Source: Opitutia bacterium
GTDB taxonomy: Bacteria; Verrucomicrobiota; Verrucomicrobiia; Opitutales; Coraliomargaritaceae
Length of the DNA: 15,941 nt
NCBI GenBank assembly: GCA_018663485.1
Contig: JABJQI010000235.1
Span: 1 to 15,941, forward strand
Direction of reading: 5' to 3'
The notes beneath the pieces were generated by a model. That model ran no database searches. It was not told where the DNA came from and was given only the letters and a program-made list of their open reading frames with translations. The translations under genes and the position numbers were made by a program. This document shows, piece by piece, positions 7,763-14,670 of the stretch (positions are counted from its first letter, which is position 1; each line of letters opens with the position of its first letter).

Positions 7763-8006
7763 ACAGACATAAGCGAGGACTCAGCTGAATTAATGAGGGA
7801 AGATAAAACACAGCCCCGTTTAACTCTGCCATTATTTGATTGCGTGCACAGAACCATCATAGCGAGCAGTCAGGCCTTATCGCAATAAATACAAGGTACG
7901 AAAAACTGGACGCATTGCCCGAGGCTTTTAGACCCGGAGAAACACGCGGCGATGCATGCGGTGCAGCAGACATTGGTTCTCAAAAAGTGAATACCGTGCA
8001 AAGTCT

Positions 8007-8507
8007 TTAATAGCCCGGATGCCAGCCCTTCCAAGCAAACTTATAAATAAGACCCTCGGCATCGGTGTAAAACGAACGTGTATAGGTATTGGTGCTAGTA
8101 GATTCAGGGATATAAGTGGTGGTGCTGACTTGGTTGCCGGTCGTGTTGACATGCTCATGGCTATGCGTGCTACCATGCTGTGAATTGCCATACTGCGAGG
8201 CGGCGTAATGGTGCTGCACTGCGTGCGAAGTATCCGGCTGAACGGCATGGAGGTGAAGACTACTATTGGTATTATGCGTAGTCGTCGTGGTGACTTGAGC
8301 GGGTGTGGTGTGGGAGGTAATAAAACGCCAAGTAAGCAGTTGACCGCCCTCGCCGTTATCAATTTCGCTGTCGGGCTCGCCCCATGTAGCCACAACATTT
8401 GAATAATGCTGCCCGACGTAGCTCTGCATACGCTCGTCGACACTGACGCAACCCATATGGAACAACGAACTAAGCAATAGGACAGTGAGACGCAGTCGGT
8501 TTTTCAT
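8007..8507 (-). CDS. Histidine-rich probable lipoprotein
   Basis: 166 residues from ATG 8507, the start that puts a lysine/arginine n-region and hydrophobic core (MKNRLRLTVLLLSSLFHMGC) first. The longer frame to 8558 adds a non-signal-like sequence. Cys20 is a plausible lipid anchor, but the lipobox HMGC is atypical. The segment YSNVVATWGEPDSEIDNGEGGQLLTWRF (about 30-57) matches the pattern of small lipoproteins of the BamE/SmpA-like kind, in which a helix leads to GxPD and a beta strand ending in W. The middle (about 85-115) is very rich in His, Ser and Gln (HLHAVQ, HHY, HSHEH), and could bind metal or simply be a flexible linker. The C-terminus LIYKFAWKGWHPGY looks like the closing strand of the fold. 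Monocistronic as far as the window shows. Confidence 0.75.
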   Translation of the reverse strand: MKNRLRLTVLLLSSLFHMGCVSVDERMQSYVGQHYSNVVATWGEPDSEIDNGEGGQLLTWRFITSHTTPAQVTTTTTHNTNSSLHLHAVQPDTSHAVQHHYAASQYGNSQHGSTHSHEHVNTTGNQVSTTTYIPESTSTNTYTRSFYTDAEGLIYKFAWKGWHPGY

Positions 8508-8679
8508 GGGTGGATTAATAATTGAGTGAATGTGAGGGTTGGTGAGCAGGCAACGCAATCAACTGTTTATAAATTAAAAATAGGTATATATGGGACTCAA
8601 CTTTGAAATACAGAGCGACACCACATGCATCAGCGGCGAGGCCGGCACAGATTGGCACTGCGCACGAGCGCTCGACGAA

Positions 8680-9894
8680 TCATTGCCTAGTTTGTGAAAG
8701 ATGAGCGCCTAGATTTAGTTGCCCGATGGCGGCGGGGATGGCTTTTTTAAAGCGAAAGAAGCCAGCCTGCGCGTGTGGATAGAAGTGGTCGTCCCACCAA
8801 TGACGCTGGCAGACTAACTGAATATTATTGTTACGCAGCGCCTGCTGCAGCTCTGGTAAGACCTGATTCCAGATACCAATGGATGGCTCAGCTATCAGCA
8901 GAACCTCGATGTTCGCTTGTTCTGCCCATGCCACGACTGCATCGATCTGGGTGTAGACTTCTCCCCTACCGTTGAGTGCATCGCGCAGGCAATTGTGCCG
9001 GAAATCAAATACCGACTGTGCGATGCGCTGAGTTTGGTAGCACTGCTGCGGAATAAAGCCTGAGGTGGCATGAATTGCTGCCCGCTCGCCTAGCCAGTTG
9101 AGTGCCGACAGATCCTCCTCGTGTAGCAGCAGCCCCACTCGATCAGAGTTCGGCAGTGGTGCCAGTGTTTGATGTGGGGCGGCTGGCGGGTTGCGACTAC
9201 TGCGAGACACATCTACAGGGACGGTCGCTAATTGGATCTGCGGATTCAAACGGCCATCGCTGTATTGCTGGATATTATCTGCCGTAGCCAAATATGTTTT
9301 ACCCTCGGTATGTAAGCCCGCCACCCAGCGCCAACTCAGAGTATTGGAGGCAGGATCTCCATCCAACAAATGCCTAAAGAAAAAATCAGCCCCTAAAGTC
9401 CATGGTAATTTAAGTGTGTGTATCCAAATACTAGCATACCACATGCGCGCATGGTTGTGCAGATAGCCGGTGTCGAGCAGTTCGCGCGTCCAGGCATCCA
9501 TGCAATCGATCCCGCTGCTAGCGCTGACAATGGCATGGTAGTCTGACTGTTTAGGCAGTGAGGCTTGCTCCGCCGCCAATTCAGCACAGTAATCCAGCCA
9601 CACCGTCGGCCGGCGGCTCAGCCAGCCCTTCCAATAAGTCCGCCAACAGACTTCATCAATAAACTTTGCCGCTTCGCTGACAGAGTGTTGCTGCAACACC
9701 GCCGCGACCAGTTCCCATTCAGGCATGACCCGCAGGCGTACCCAAGGCGAGAGCATTGATACATTGTCTCGGTGCTCGCGACCATAATCAAAATTGCGGG
9801 CACGGGTATAGACCAGACCCGCACGTGGTAAGAATTGCTCGAGTGCATCTCGCGCCGCTTGTTTGCTAAAATAAAACACAAATATAAAACGCAA
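8680..9894 (-). CDS. Photolyase/cryptochrome-family flavoprotein with apparently permuted domains
   Basis: 404 residues. Residues 1-220 match the FAD-binding (FAD_binding_7) domain of photolyases: NVSMLSPWVR (44-53), a WRTYWKGW helix (84-91), GIDCMDAWTRELLDTGYLHN (128-147), ARMWYASIWIH, PWTLGADFFFRHLLDGDPASNTLSWRW (about 164-190) and a C-terminal YLATADNIQQYSDGRLNP. A Pro-rich linker (about 225-250) leads into RVGLLLHEEDLS (252-263). What follows looks in order like the Rossmann-like antenna domain that normally comes first: FDFRHNCLRDALNGRG, ANIEVLLIAEPSIGIW, LQQALRNNNIQLVCQRHWWDD, GFFRFKKAIP. The start is TTG 9894, right after an in-frame stop; GTG at 9879 is an alternative. Light-driven DNA repair or blue-light sensing is likely in kind, unproven in detail. 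Confidence 0.8.
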   Translation of the reverse strand: MRFIFVFYFSKQAARDALEQFLPRAGLVYTRARNFDYGREHRDNVSMLSPWVRLRVMPEWELVAAVLQQHSVSEAAKFIDEVCWRTYWKGWLSRRPTVWLDYCAELAAEQASLPKQSDYHAIVSASSGIDCMDAWTRELLDTGYLHNHARMWYASIWIHTLKLPWTLGADFFFRHLLDGDPASNTLSWRWVAGLHTEGKTYLATADNIQQYSDGRLNPQIQLATVPVDVSRSSRNPPAAPHQTLAPLPNSDRVGLLLHEEDLSALNWLGERAAIHATSGFIPQQCYQTQRIAQSVFDFRHNCLRDALNGRGEVYTQIDAVVAWAEQANIEVLLIAEPSIGIWNQVLPELQQALRNNNIQLVCQRHWWDDHFYPHAQAGFFRFKKAIPAAIGQLNLGAHLSQTRQ

Positions 9895-10015
9895 TTAAGG
9901 CGCGATCCTTACTAGCATACTTTAATCCATCGGCGTCTGCGCGTGGCGGCAGCTGGAGTAGTGAGATGATACAGCAACCACCATGCAGGGCAGTCGGAGC
10001 CACCACTACCGCTGC

Positions 10016-10035
10016 GGACGAGGCGGAGCACGTCC
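10016..10035. repeat. REP-like hairpin, single copy
   Basis: GGACG (10016-10020) pairs with CGTCC (10031-10035) around AGGCGGAGCA, in the context GCGGACGAGGCGGAGCACGT followed by CCCTCCC. It is the same family as the hairpins at 1685-1746. It lies between the divergent photolyase and thioesterase genes. Confidence 0.55.
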
Positions 10036-10119
10036 CTCCCCTAAAAAATAAAGTCAGAATGGATGCTTGAAGAATCCGTGCCTGTGGTATCCCTTATTCA
10101 GCGACACCACTATTCACTT

Positions 10120-10536
10120 ATGAGTTCAACCTTTACATACCAAACAGAAGTTTTTTTCGACGAGCTCGACGGCCTGGGCATGCTCCACCATACCCGCTAT
10201 TTGCTACATCTAGAACGGGCTCAGCAACAGTTCTTTCAAGAATTACTAGGGGTGGCGGACTTTAATATCGAGCGAGACGAAGATATTTTCGTGGTCGTGC
10301 ACAACGTCGAAGCACGTTTTCGACAAGCGTTTACTGTGCCAGGACCGATCGCGGTGGACTACCAGATCGAGCGCGTGCGCAGCAGCGGCGTAACGATGCG
10401 CTTCACCGTTCGGCACCCGCAGGACAGCAGCGTTGTTTATTGCGATGGCAGCCGCACAGTGTGTAAGCTGTCTAGCCAAACACATCAACCGACGCCTTGG
10501 ACGGACGAGTTCCAAGCAGCGATGAAGGCCTACTAA
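10120..10536 (+). CDS. Hotdog-fold acyl-CoA thioesterase (4HBT/YbgC-like)
   Basis: 138 residues from ATG 10120; the frame extends upstream to 10063, but MSSTFTYQTEVFFDELDGLGMLHHTRYL is where this family begins. The signature is that of the 4-hydroxybenzoyl-CoA thioesterase group: a beta strand, then D-x-L-D-x-x-G-M-L-H-H-x-x-Y, with Asp17 in the usual catalytic position and the long central helix LLHLERAQQQFFQELLG (about 28-45). Four further beta strands follow, for example FVVVHNVEARFRQAF, AVDYQIERVRSSGVTMRFTVRH and SVVYCDGSRTVCKLS. It should hydrolyse an acyl-CoA in the cytoplasm; the chain length is not predictable. The next gene begins 4 nt after its stop, so the two are probably one transcript. 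Confidence 0.9.
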   Translation: MSSTFTYQTEVFFDELDGLGMLHHTRYLLHLERAQQQFFQELLGVADFNIERDEDIFVVVHNVEARFRQAFTVPGPIAVDYQIERVRSSGVTMRFTVRHPQDSSVVYCDGSRTVCKLSSQTHQPTPWTDEFQAAMKAY

Positions 10537-10540
10537 TCGG

Positions 10541-11794
10541 GTGGGCTCTGCTGCAACACCGCCGGTTCTGATTGTGGGTGCCGGTATGGCAGGCCTGGCC
10601 TGCGCCGTGCAACTGCAGCGAGCTGGGCGGCAGGTACGTATTTTTGAAGCCAGCGACGCCGTGGGCGGCCGCGTACGCACTGATAAAGTCGATGGGTTTT
10701 TATTGGATCACGGCTTTCAAGTCTATCTCGATCGCTATCCCGAGACTGGCAAATTACTCGACCTCGAAGCGCTCGACCTAAAAGCCTTCGAGCCGGGTGC
10801 ACTGATTTATCGAGACGGACGCTTACACCGTCTAATGGATGTGTTTCGGCGACCTGCGAGTGCCTGGAGTAGCGTGACCGCACCAGTCGGCAGCCTGGCT
10901 GACAAACTGCGGGTGGGGCTGATGCGAATGAAAATCCTGAATAGCTCGTTCGAGGCAATTGCTGCGCGTGAGGATCGCTCGACGGAAGCCTACTTGCGCG
11001 ACTGCGGCTTTTCAGAAGCAATCATTGACCGTTTTTTTCGCTCCTTCTACGGGGGGATTTTTTTGGAGCGCGCGCTACGCACCTCCAGCCGAATGTTCGA
11101 GTTTACCTTTAAACTCTTCGGCCAAGGCAGCGCCACCGTCCCGGCGCAGGGTATGGGTGAAATCCCCAAACAACTAGCCGCTCACCTGCCGGATGGCAGC
11201 ATCCAATTGAATCAAGCGGTCCAAGCAGTCGGCACCGATTTTATCACTCTCGAAAGTGGCGAACGGATTCAAGGCAGTGCCACCGTGGTGGCGACCGACG
11301 GCTCCACCGCGCATGCCCTGCTCCCCAGCCTTGAGGGTTCGGCACCTGAGTGGCGCTCAGTGACCACACTCTACTTTGCCGCAGATCGCTCGCCGATCCG
11401 CGAAGCCATTATTTGCCTCAACGGATCTGGGTCTGGCACGGTCAACAATGTGTGCGTGATCAGCGATGCTGCGCCCTGCTATGCCCCTGAGGGCCAATCA
11501 CTGCTATCGGTATCGGTGCTCGGCTTGGTCGAGACAGATGGCCTTGTCGAACAGGTACGCGCAGAGTTGCTCGAATGGTTCGGCCCCGAAGCCAGTAGCT
11601 GGCGACATTTACGAACCGACCACATCCGCCGCGGCTTGCCGGAGCAGTTACCGAACGGCAGTGCACCGACCAGCATGCACCATGCGGGCGTGTGGGTCTG
11701 TGGCGACCACCTGAGCAGTGCCTCGATCGAGGGCGCCGTCGTCTCAGGCAAGCAAACTGCGGCCGCCATCCTCGCTACTAGGGATTCGAGCTAA
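10541..11794 (+). CDS. FAD-dependent oxidoreductase (amine oxidase / phytoene-desaturase-like)
   Basis: 417 residues from GTG 10541, 4 nt after the thioesterase stop; no closer ATG fits the Rossmann start. VLIVGAGMAGL (residues 9-19) is the dinucleotide-binding GxGxxG, with Glu36 at the end of the second strand (VRIFEAS) binding the FAD ribose. GGRVRT (42-47) is the GG-doublet motif of the amine-oxidase/protoporphyrinogen-oxidase/carotenoid-desaturase superfamily. GVWVCGDHLSSASIEGA near residue 385-401 is the C-terminal FAD motif. The middle domain (about 100-330) holds the substrate side: FFRSFYGGIFLERAL and VPAQGMGEIPKQLA are typical. The exact substrate cannot be told. Genes of this type often sit near photolyase homologues in light- or oxidative-stress-responsive clusters, which matches the divergent neighbour; that link is inference. 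Confidence 0.85.
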   Translation: MGSAATPPVLIVGAGMAGLACAVQLQRAGRQVRIFEASDAVGGRVRTDKVDGFLLDHGFQVYLDRYPETGKLLDLEALDLKAFEPGALIYRDGRLHRLMDVFRRPASAWSSVTAPVGSLADKLRVGLMRMKILNSSFEAIAAREDRSTEAYLRDCGFSEAIIDRFFRSFYGGIFLERALRTSSRMFEFTFKLFGQGSATVPAQGMGEIPKQLAAHLPDGSIQLNQAVQAVGTDFITLESGERIQGSATVVATDGSTAHALLPSLEGSAPEWRSVTTLYFAADRSPIREAIICLNGSGSGTVNNVCVISDAAPCYAPEGQSLLSVSVLGLVETDGLVEQVRAELLEWFGPEASSWRHLRTDHIRRGLPEQLPNGSAPTSMHHAGVWVCGDHLSSASIEGAVVSGKQTAAAILATRDSS

Positions 11795-11893
11795 TTTGTG
11801 AAAGGACGAATTTCTTCGTCTGCGTCACGTTGCGCATCTACCGCTCGCTCAAAACACTTTTAACAAAAAGCTTCGTTGCGATGAGTGGTAAAA

Positions 11894-12015
11894 GGAGGGA
11901 GGACGACTCGCCCTCCTTTGCAGGTACACAGAATGAATGAGGGCGGGTCGCCCTCCTCTGCGGAAAATGTAGGGCGGGTCGCCCTGCTATGCGGAAAATG
12001 TGGGCGGGTCGCCCA
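11894..12015. repeat. Tandem array of about 30 bp hairpin units
   Basis: Four palindromes follow one another. GGAGGG/CCCTCC is at 11894-11899 and 11911-11916. GAGGGCG-GGT-CGCCCTC is at 11939-11955, AGGGCG-GGT-CGCCCT at 11971-11985 and TGGGCG-GGT-CGCCCA at 12001-12015. The last three are spaced about 30-31 bp and separated by CT(C/G)CT(C/A)TGCGGAAAATGT. The outer base pair changes from A-T to T-A while pairing is kept. It starts 100 bp after the oxidoreductase stop, so it could end or protect that mRNA. It is not CRISPR: the spacers are repeated too. Confidence 0.65.
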
Positions 12016-12139
12016 CACTCCTATGACGGTCATTGCACAACAAGCCCGCATCTGATTGAGGCCGTGCATCTACCGATCGATCTACATAAGAAAGGATGCA
12101 GTGCGAGATACACTGATACCGTTTTCATTCAACACCCTC

Positions 12140-12269
12140 AAAAAAAAGGCCCCACATGTGCCGGTTAAGGGGGAGTTCTTAAGCCTTTTGTGTCTAAGGT
12201 GGGCGCTTCCTTGTCAGTTTTTGCCTTCCGGTTGACGGCTGGACAGCGACCTTCAAGGTTTCAGCTCCC
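12140..12269 (-). ncRNA. Candidate structured RNA, family not recognised
   Basis: Read on the minus strand, GGGAG (12269-12265) pairs with CTCCC (12175-12171). Inside it, AGCC/GGCT (12240-12237 with 12186-12183) and GTCA/TGAC (around 12236-12233 and 12216-12213) nest in order, and ACCTTGAAGGT forms a small dyad near the 5' end. After the closing stem, CCCC (12172-12169) can pair instead with GGGG (12153-12150), followed by a run of eight T (12147-12140), as in a terminator. No gene follows closely on that strand, so a free small RNA is more likely than a riboswitch. I compared it mentally with 6S, SRP RNA and common riboswitches and found no clear match. The pairing is short and could be chance. 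Confidence 0.3.
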
Positions 12270-12410
12270 AATTACTAAAGAGTAAAGGACAGATACTCCG
12301 ATTAAGATCGAACACTGCAGGGTTACAATCAATGTAAGCAGCGATCCGAACAGCGCAACTCGGAAAGGTGAGATTTTTTGCGCATTATTCATTCAAACTT
12401 GAACTGACGC

Positions 12411-12430
12411 GGACCACACCGAGGTGGTCC
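12411..12430. repeat. REP-like hairpin with changed stem
   Basis: GGACCAC (12411-12417), loop ACCGAG, GTGGTCC (12424-12430) is a perfect 7 bp stem. Compared with GGACGAC-GCGGAG-GTCGTCC at 1727-1746, the stem base changes (G to C in one arm, C to G in the other) are compensatory, and the loop keeps its length and CGGAG/CCGAG character. It is followed by CCTACCT, where the other copies have CCTCCC. Confidence 0.6.
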
Positions 12431-12577
12431 CTACCTGATGCTAGCATGCTTGACTCGTGGAGGGACGAGCACCGCCTGGTTCGCACAGGCGTAGCTGAAC
12501 TACAAATCCTTGTCGCGAATTATTCATCAGAATTGGGATCATTGAATGCGCTTTGAGCCAAAGCGCGCTACCGAAAT

Positions 12578-12612
12578 AAAAACCCAAAAAGGCCTCCTAG
12601 AGCGGAGGCCTT
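12578..12612 (-). terminator. Rho-independent terminator of the ParB-like gene
   Basis: On the minus strand AAGGCCTCC (12612-12604), loop GCTCTA, GGAGGCCTT (12597-12589) is followed by TTTTTGGGTTTTT. It lies 25 bp after the ParB-like stop. The perfect 9 bp GC-rich stem with T-runs makes this a confident intrinsic terminator. Confidence 0.85.
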
Positions 12613-12636
12613 CTGAATTAATCGTTAGGTAACAAA

Positions 12637-13455
12637 TTAAACTGCTGGGGCTTTTTGTTTGGCTAACCAGCGCTCAATGCGGCCAATCGCTTCGAGTAGA
12701 CGTGGATCTTCAGGTTTCATGCGCTCGAGCACGTTGATGGCGGTGTCGGCATAATCGAGTGCGGTGACGCTATTGAGTTTATCAAGTTCGGAGTGCTTAA
12801 TCTCACCATTGCGGATCATGATCTTGGCATCGTGCTCGATCTCGGCGTTACTACCGCCGGGTGTGCCAAACTCGCCCTTGCCCTTGCCGCTGCTACGGCC
12901 ACCACCGCCTTGGCCTTCGCTGGAGCTGCCCTCGGACTTGCCACGGGGCTCGCGTTCGATACCAGTCGGATACTGTTTGCCGTCTTTACCAGTGACACTC
13001 TGTTGCGGCTCAATGCGCTCCAGCTTCTCCATGGCGGTACGATTGCGGCGCACCAGATCACCTGACACGCGACACAATTCGGCAATCACACTATTAGACA
13101 TGTTCGGCCACTCTTCTAAAGCAATTTCGACGGCATTGCGTTTATCCGCATTGGAACGGTAGATACCATTAGTTGAATTCGCACCGAGCGCATGGCGTAG
13201 CGCATCCGTGCGCGAACCTTGATGCACCTCAGCAGAAATCGATTCGGACTCGTTGCGCTGCGCAGCAAGAAAGCGGTGGAAACCGTCAGCGAGCCAGTAT
13301 TTGGCACCGTCATAAAATACGGTGATCGGTGGAAATGCCGCGCCTGAGGCCATTTCGTCAGCGTAGCTATTAATCGCATCATCATTGGTCTCAACACGTG
13401 TTTGCGTGCCGCCATAGATATCTACGTCATCGAGAATTAGATCTTTAGTTTGCAT
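12637..13455 (-). CDS. Solitary ParB/Srx-fold DNA-binding-type protein
   Basis: 272 residues from ATG 13455; a TTG at 13500 would add 15 residues of unlikely sequence. The N-terminal ParB/sulfiredoxin-fold domain covers about 8-80, with QTRVETNDDAINSYADEM and FPPITVFYDGAKYWLADGFHRFLAAQ; GFHR (58-61) takes the place of the GERR nucleotide-binding motif of ParB. RTDALRHALGANSTNGIYRSNADKR (82-106) and a helix-turn-helix (about 115-140) follow. Then comes a very Gly/Ser-rich linker (about 170-205) and a C-terminal helical domain (205-272). No ParA gene or parS-like array is adjacent, so a role in chromosome partition is unlikely. Similar orphan ParB-like proteins occur in planctomycete and verrucomicrobial genomes and in phages. 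Transcribed alone, with its own terminator. Confidence 0.85.
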   Translation of the reverse strand: MQTKDLILDDVDIYGGTQTRVETNDDAINSYADEMASGAAFPPITVFYDGAKYWLADGFHRFLAAQRNESESISAEVHQGSRTDALRHALGANSTNGIYRSNADKRNAVEIALEEWPNMSNSVIAELCRVSGDLVRRNRTAMEKLERIEPQQSVTGKDGKQYPTGIEREPRGKSEGSSSEGQGGGGRSSGKGKGEFGTPGGSNAEIEHDAKIMIRNGEIKHSELDKLNSVTALDYADTAINVLERMKPEDPRLLEAIGRIERWLAKQKAPAV

Positions 13456-13604
13456 AAATAAAAAGCGGTGATTTGTGAGTGTTGCCCTCTCCGTTGACAA
13501 GTGAGAATGGCTTGGAGAGCTGAATATAATATGCGCTGCTCCCCGATCTTACGATCGAGGCTAAGATACTGCATACCGTGAAATACAGACCTATCAAGCG
13601 ACAG

Positions 13605-13639
13605 AAACAAAATCAGGCGTCCGATTAGAGACGCCTGAT
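13605..13639 (-). terminator. Rho-independent terminator of the malate dehydrogenase gene
   Basis: On the minus strand ATCAGGCGTC (13639-13630), an 8 nt loop and GACGCCTGAT (13621-13612) form a perfect 10 bp stem, followed by TTTTGTTTCTGT with the T-run overlapping the stem end. It lies 23 bp after the mdh stop and probably ends the aldolase/four-helix/mdh transcript. Confidence 0.85.
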
Positions 13640-13662
13640 GGATTGAAATGTACTAATGCTAA

Positions 13663-14658
13663 TTAGATGCTCAAGCCGAGCTGGCCAAAAGCCATCTCAC
13701 GCTCGTCGAGCAATTCCTGATTCGACGCAGCAATCTTTTCTTTGGCGTAGCCAGTGAGGCTGAGGCCTTCGACGACGCGCCACTTCCCAACAGCATCCAC
13801 CTTGATTGGTAATGATGTAATGATGCCAGCTGGTGTGCCGTATTCGCCATTGGAGATGACACAGACACTGTGGAAGTCACCACGAGTCGGAGTGCACAAA
13901 TCGCGCACAGTATCGACTACAGCATTCGCCGCGGAAGCAGCAGAGGAGGCACCACGTGCAGCAATAATCGCTGCGCCGCGAGTGCCAACGTCAGGCACGA
14001 ATGTATTTTTAAGCCATGCTTCGTCAGTAATCACGTTGGTTGCTTTTTGACGGCCGATCTTGGTGTTGTAGAAGTCAGGAAACATCGTTGGACTGTGATT
14101 ACCCCAGATGCAGAGTTCGGAGACTTCCTCGACTGCAACGCCAGCCTTTTGAGCGAGCTGTGTCTTTGCGCGATTCTCGTCGAGACGAGTCATAGCGAAG
14201 AACTGCTCATTAGGAATGCTAGGCGCACTCTTCATCGCGATGAGGCAGTTAGTGTTACATGGGTTGCCGACGACGACGACGCGCACACTTGGTTTTGCGT
14301 TGTCATTAATCGCCTTACCTTGCCCAACAAAAACCTTACCATTGATGCCGAGCAAATCAGCACGCTCCATACCTTTTTTGCGCGGCACAGAACCGACCAG
14401 CAATGCCCAATCGACATCTTTAAAGCCAACGCTCAAATCCGAAGTCTGAACGATTTCAGTAAGCAGTGGAAAAGCGCAGTCATCGAGCTCCATAGCGACC
14501 CCTTTTAGGGCGCCCATGCCAGGCTCGATTTCGACAAGATTCAAAGCGACCGGTTGATCGGGGCCAAACATGGCACCTGAAGCGATACGAAAAAGAAGTG
14601 CGTAACCAATGTTACCAGCAGCACCTGTGACTGCGACGCGGATAGGAGATTTGTTCAT
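13663..14658 (-). CDS. mdh: Malate dehydrogenase (NAD-dependent)
   Basis: 331 residues, the usual length. It oxidises L-malate to oxaloacetate in the cytoplasm. TGAAGNIG (11-18) is the Rossmann glycine motif, with LVEIEP (41-46) closing the second strand. VPRKKGMERADLL (91-103) is the mobile loop carrying the substrate-binding arginines Arg93 and Arg99. GNPCNTN (131-137) follows. TRLDENRA (157-164) supplies the catalytic Asp160 and Arg163, and IWGNHSPTM (184-192) the catalytic His188. The set TGAAG with GNHSPTM is that of the cytosolic/Thermus-Chlamydia-type MDH, not the LDH-like type. It has no encapsulation-type extension at either end. Its position downstream of a class II aldolase hints at a specialised lactate/malate-dehydrogenase-family partner, but a plain TCA-cycle enzyme is equally possible. 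No clear Shine-Dalgarno is visible. Confidence 0.95.
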   Translation of the reverse strand: MNKSPIRVAVTGAAGNIGYALLFRIASGAMFGPDQPVALNLVEIEPGMGALKGVAMELDDCAFPLLTEIVQTSDLSVGFKDVDWALLVGSVPRKKGMERADLLGINGKVFVGQGKAINDNAKPSVRVVVVGNPCNTNCLIAMKSAPSIPNEQFFAMTRLDENRAKTQLAQKAGVAVEEVSELCIWGNHSPTMFPDFYNTKIGRQKATNVITDEAWLKNTFVPDVGTRGAAIIAARGASSAASAANAVVDTVRDLCTPTRGDFHSVCVISNGEYGTPAGIITSLPIKVDAVGKWRVVEGLSLTGYAKEKIAASNQELLDEREMAFGQLGLSI

Positions 14659-14670
14659 AAATAAGTTTCT

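Larger units (their letters stand above)
11795..12636. other. Gene-free stretch with hairpin repeats and a candidate RNA
   Basis: This lies between the end of the plus-strand oxidoreductase gene and the 3' end of the minus-strand ParB-like gene. It contains a short array of hairpin repeats (11894-12015), a candidate structured RNA (12140-12269), a covarying hairpin (12411-12430) with a degenerate inverted relative near 12455-12486, a perfect 7 bp hairpin (12548-12566) and the terminator at 12578-12612. The open frame at 12368-12556 runs through the repeats and is not considered a gene. Confidence 0.7.

Noticed and set aside
11939..12015. CRISPR-like array
   Set aside because: Only three units, and the parts between palindromes are themselves repeated, so there are no unique spacers.
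12140..12290. 6S RNA, SRP RNA or a known riboswitch
   Set aside because: CCGGAAGG resembles the SRP tetraloop and ACCTTGAA resembles part of 6S, but the order and surrounding motifs do not match; kept only as an unnamed candidate RNA.
12368..12556. 62-codon plus-strand frame
   Set aside because: It runs through the REP-like hairpin at 12411 and a degenerate copy near 12455-12486; the composition is repeat-derived.
13494..13530. TTGACA and TATAAT on the plus strand
   Set aside because: The spacing is 25 nt, too long for a sigma-70 promoter, and the downstream plus strand has no gene.
13870..14508. 212-codon plus-strand frame over mdh
   Set aside because: Antisense shadow of a well-supported malate dehydrogenase gene.
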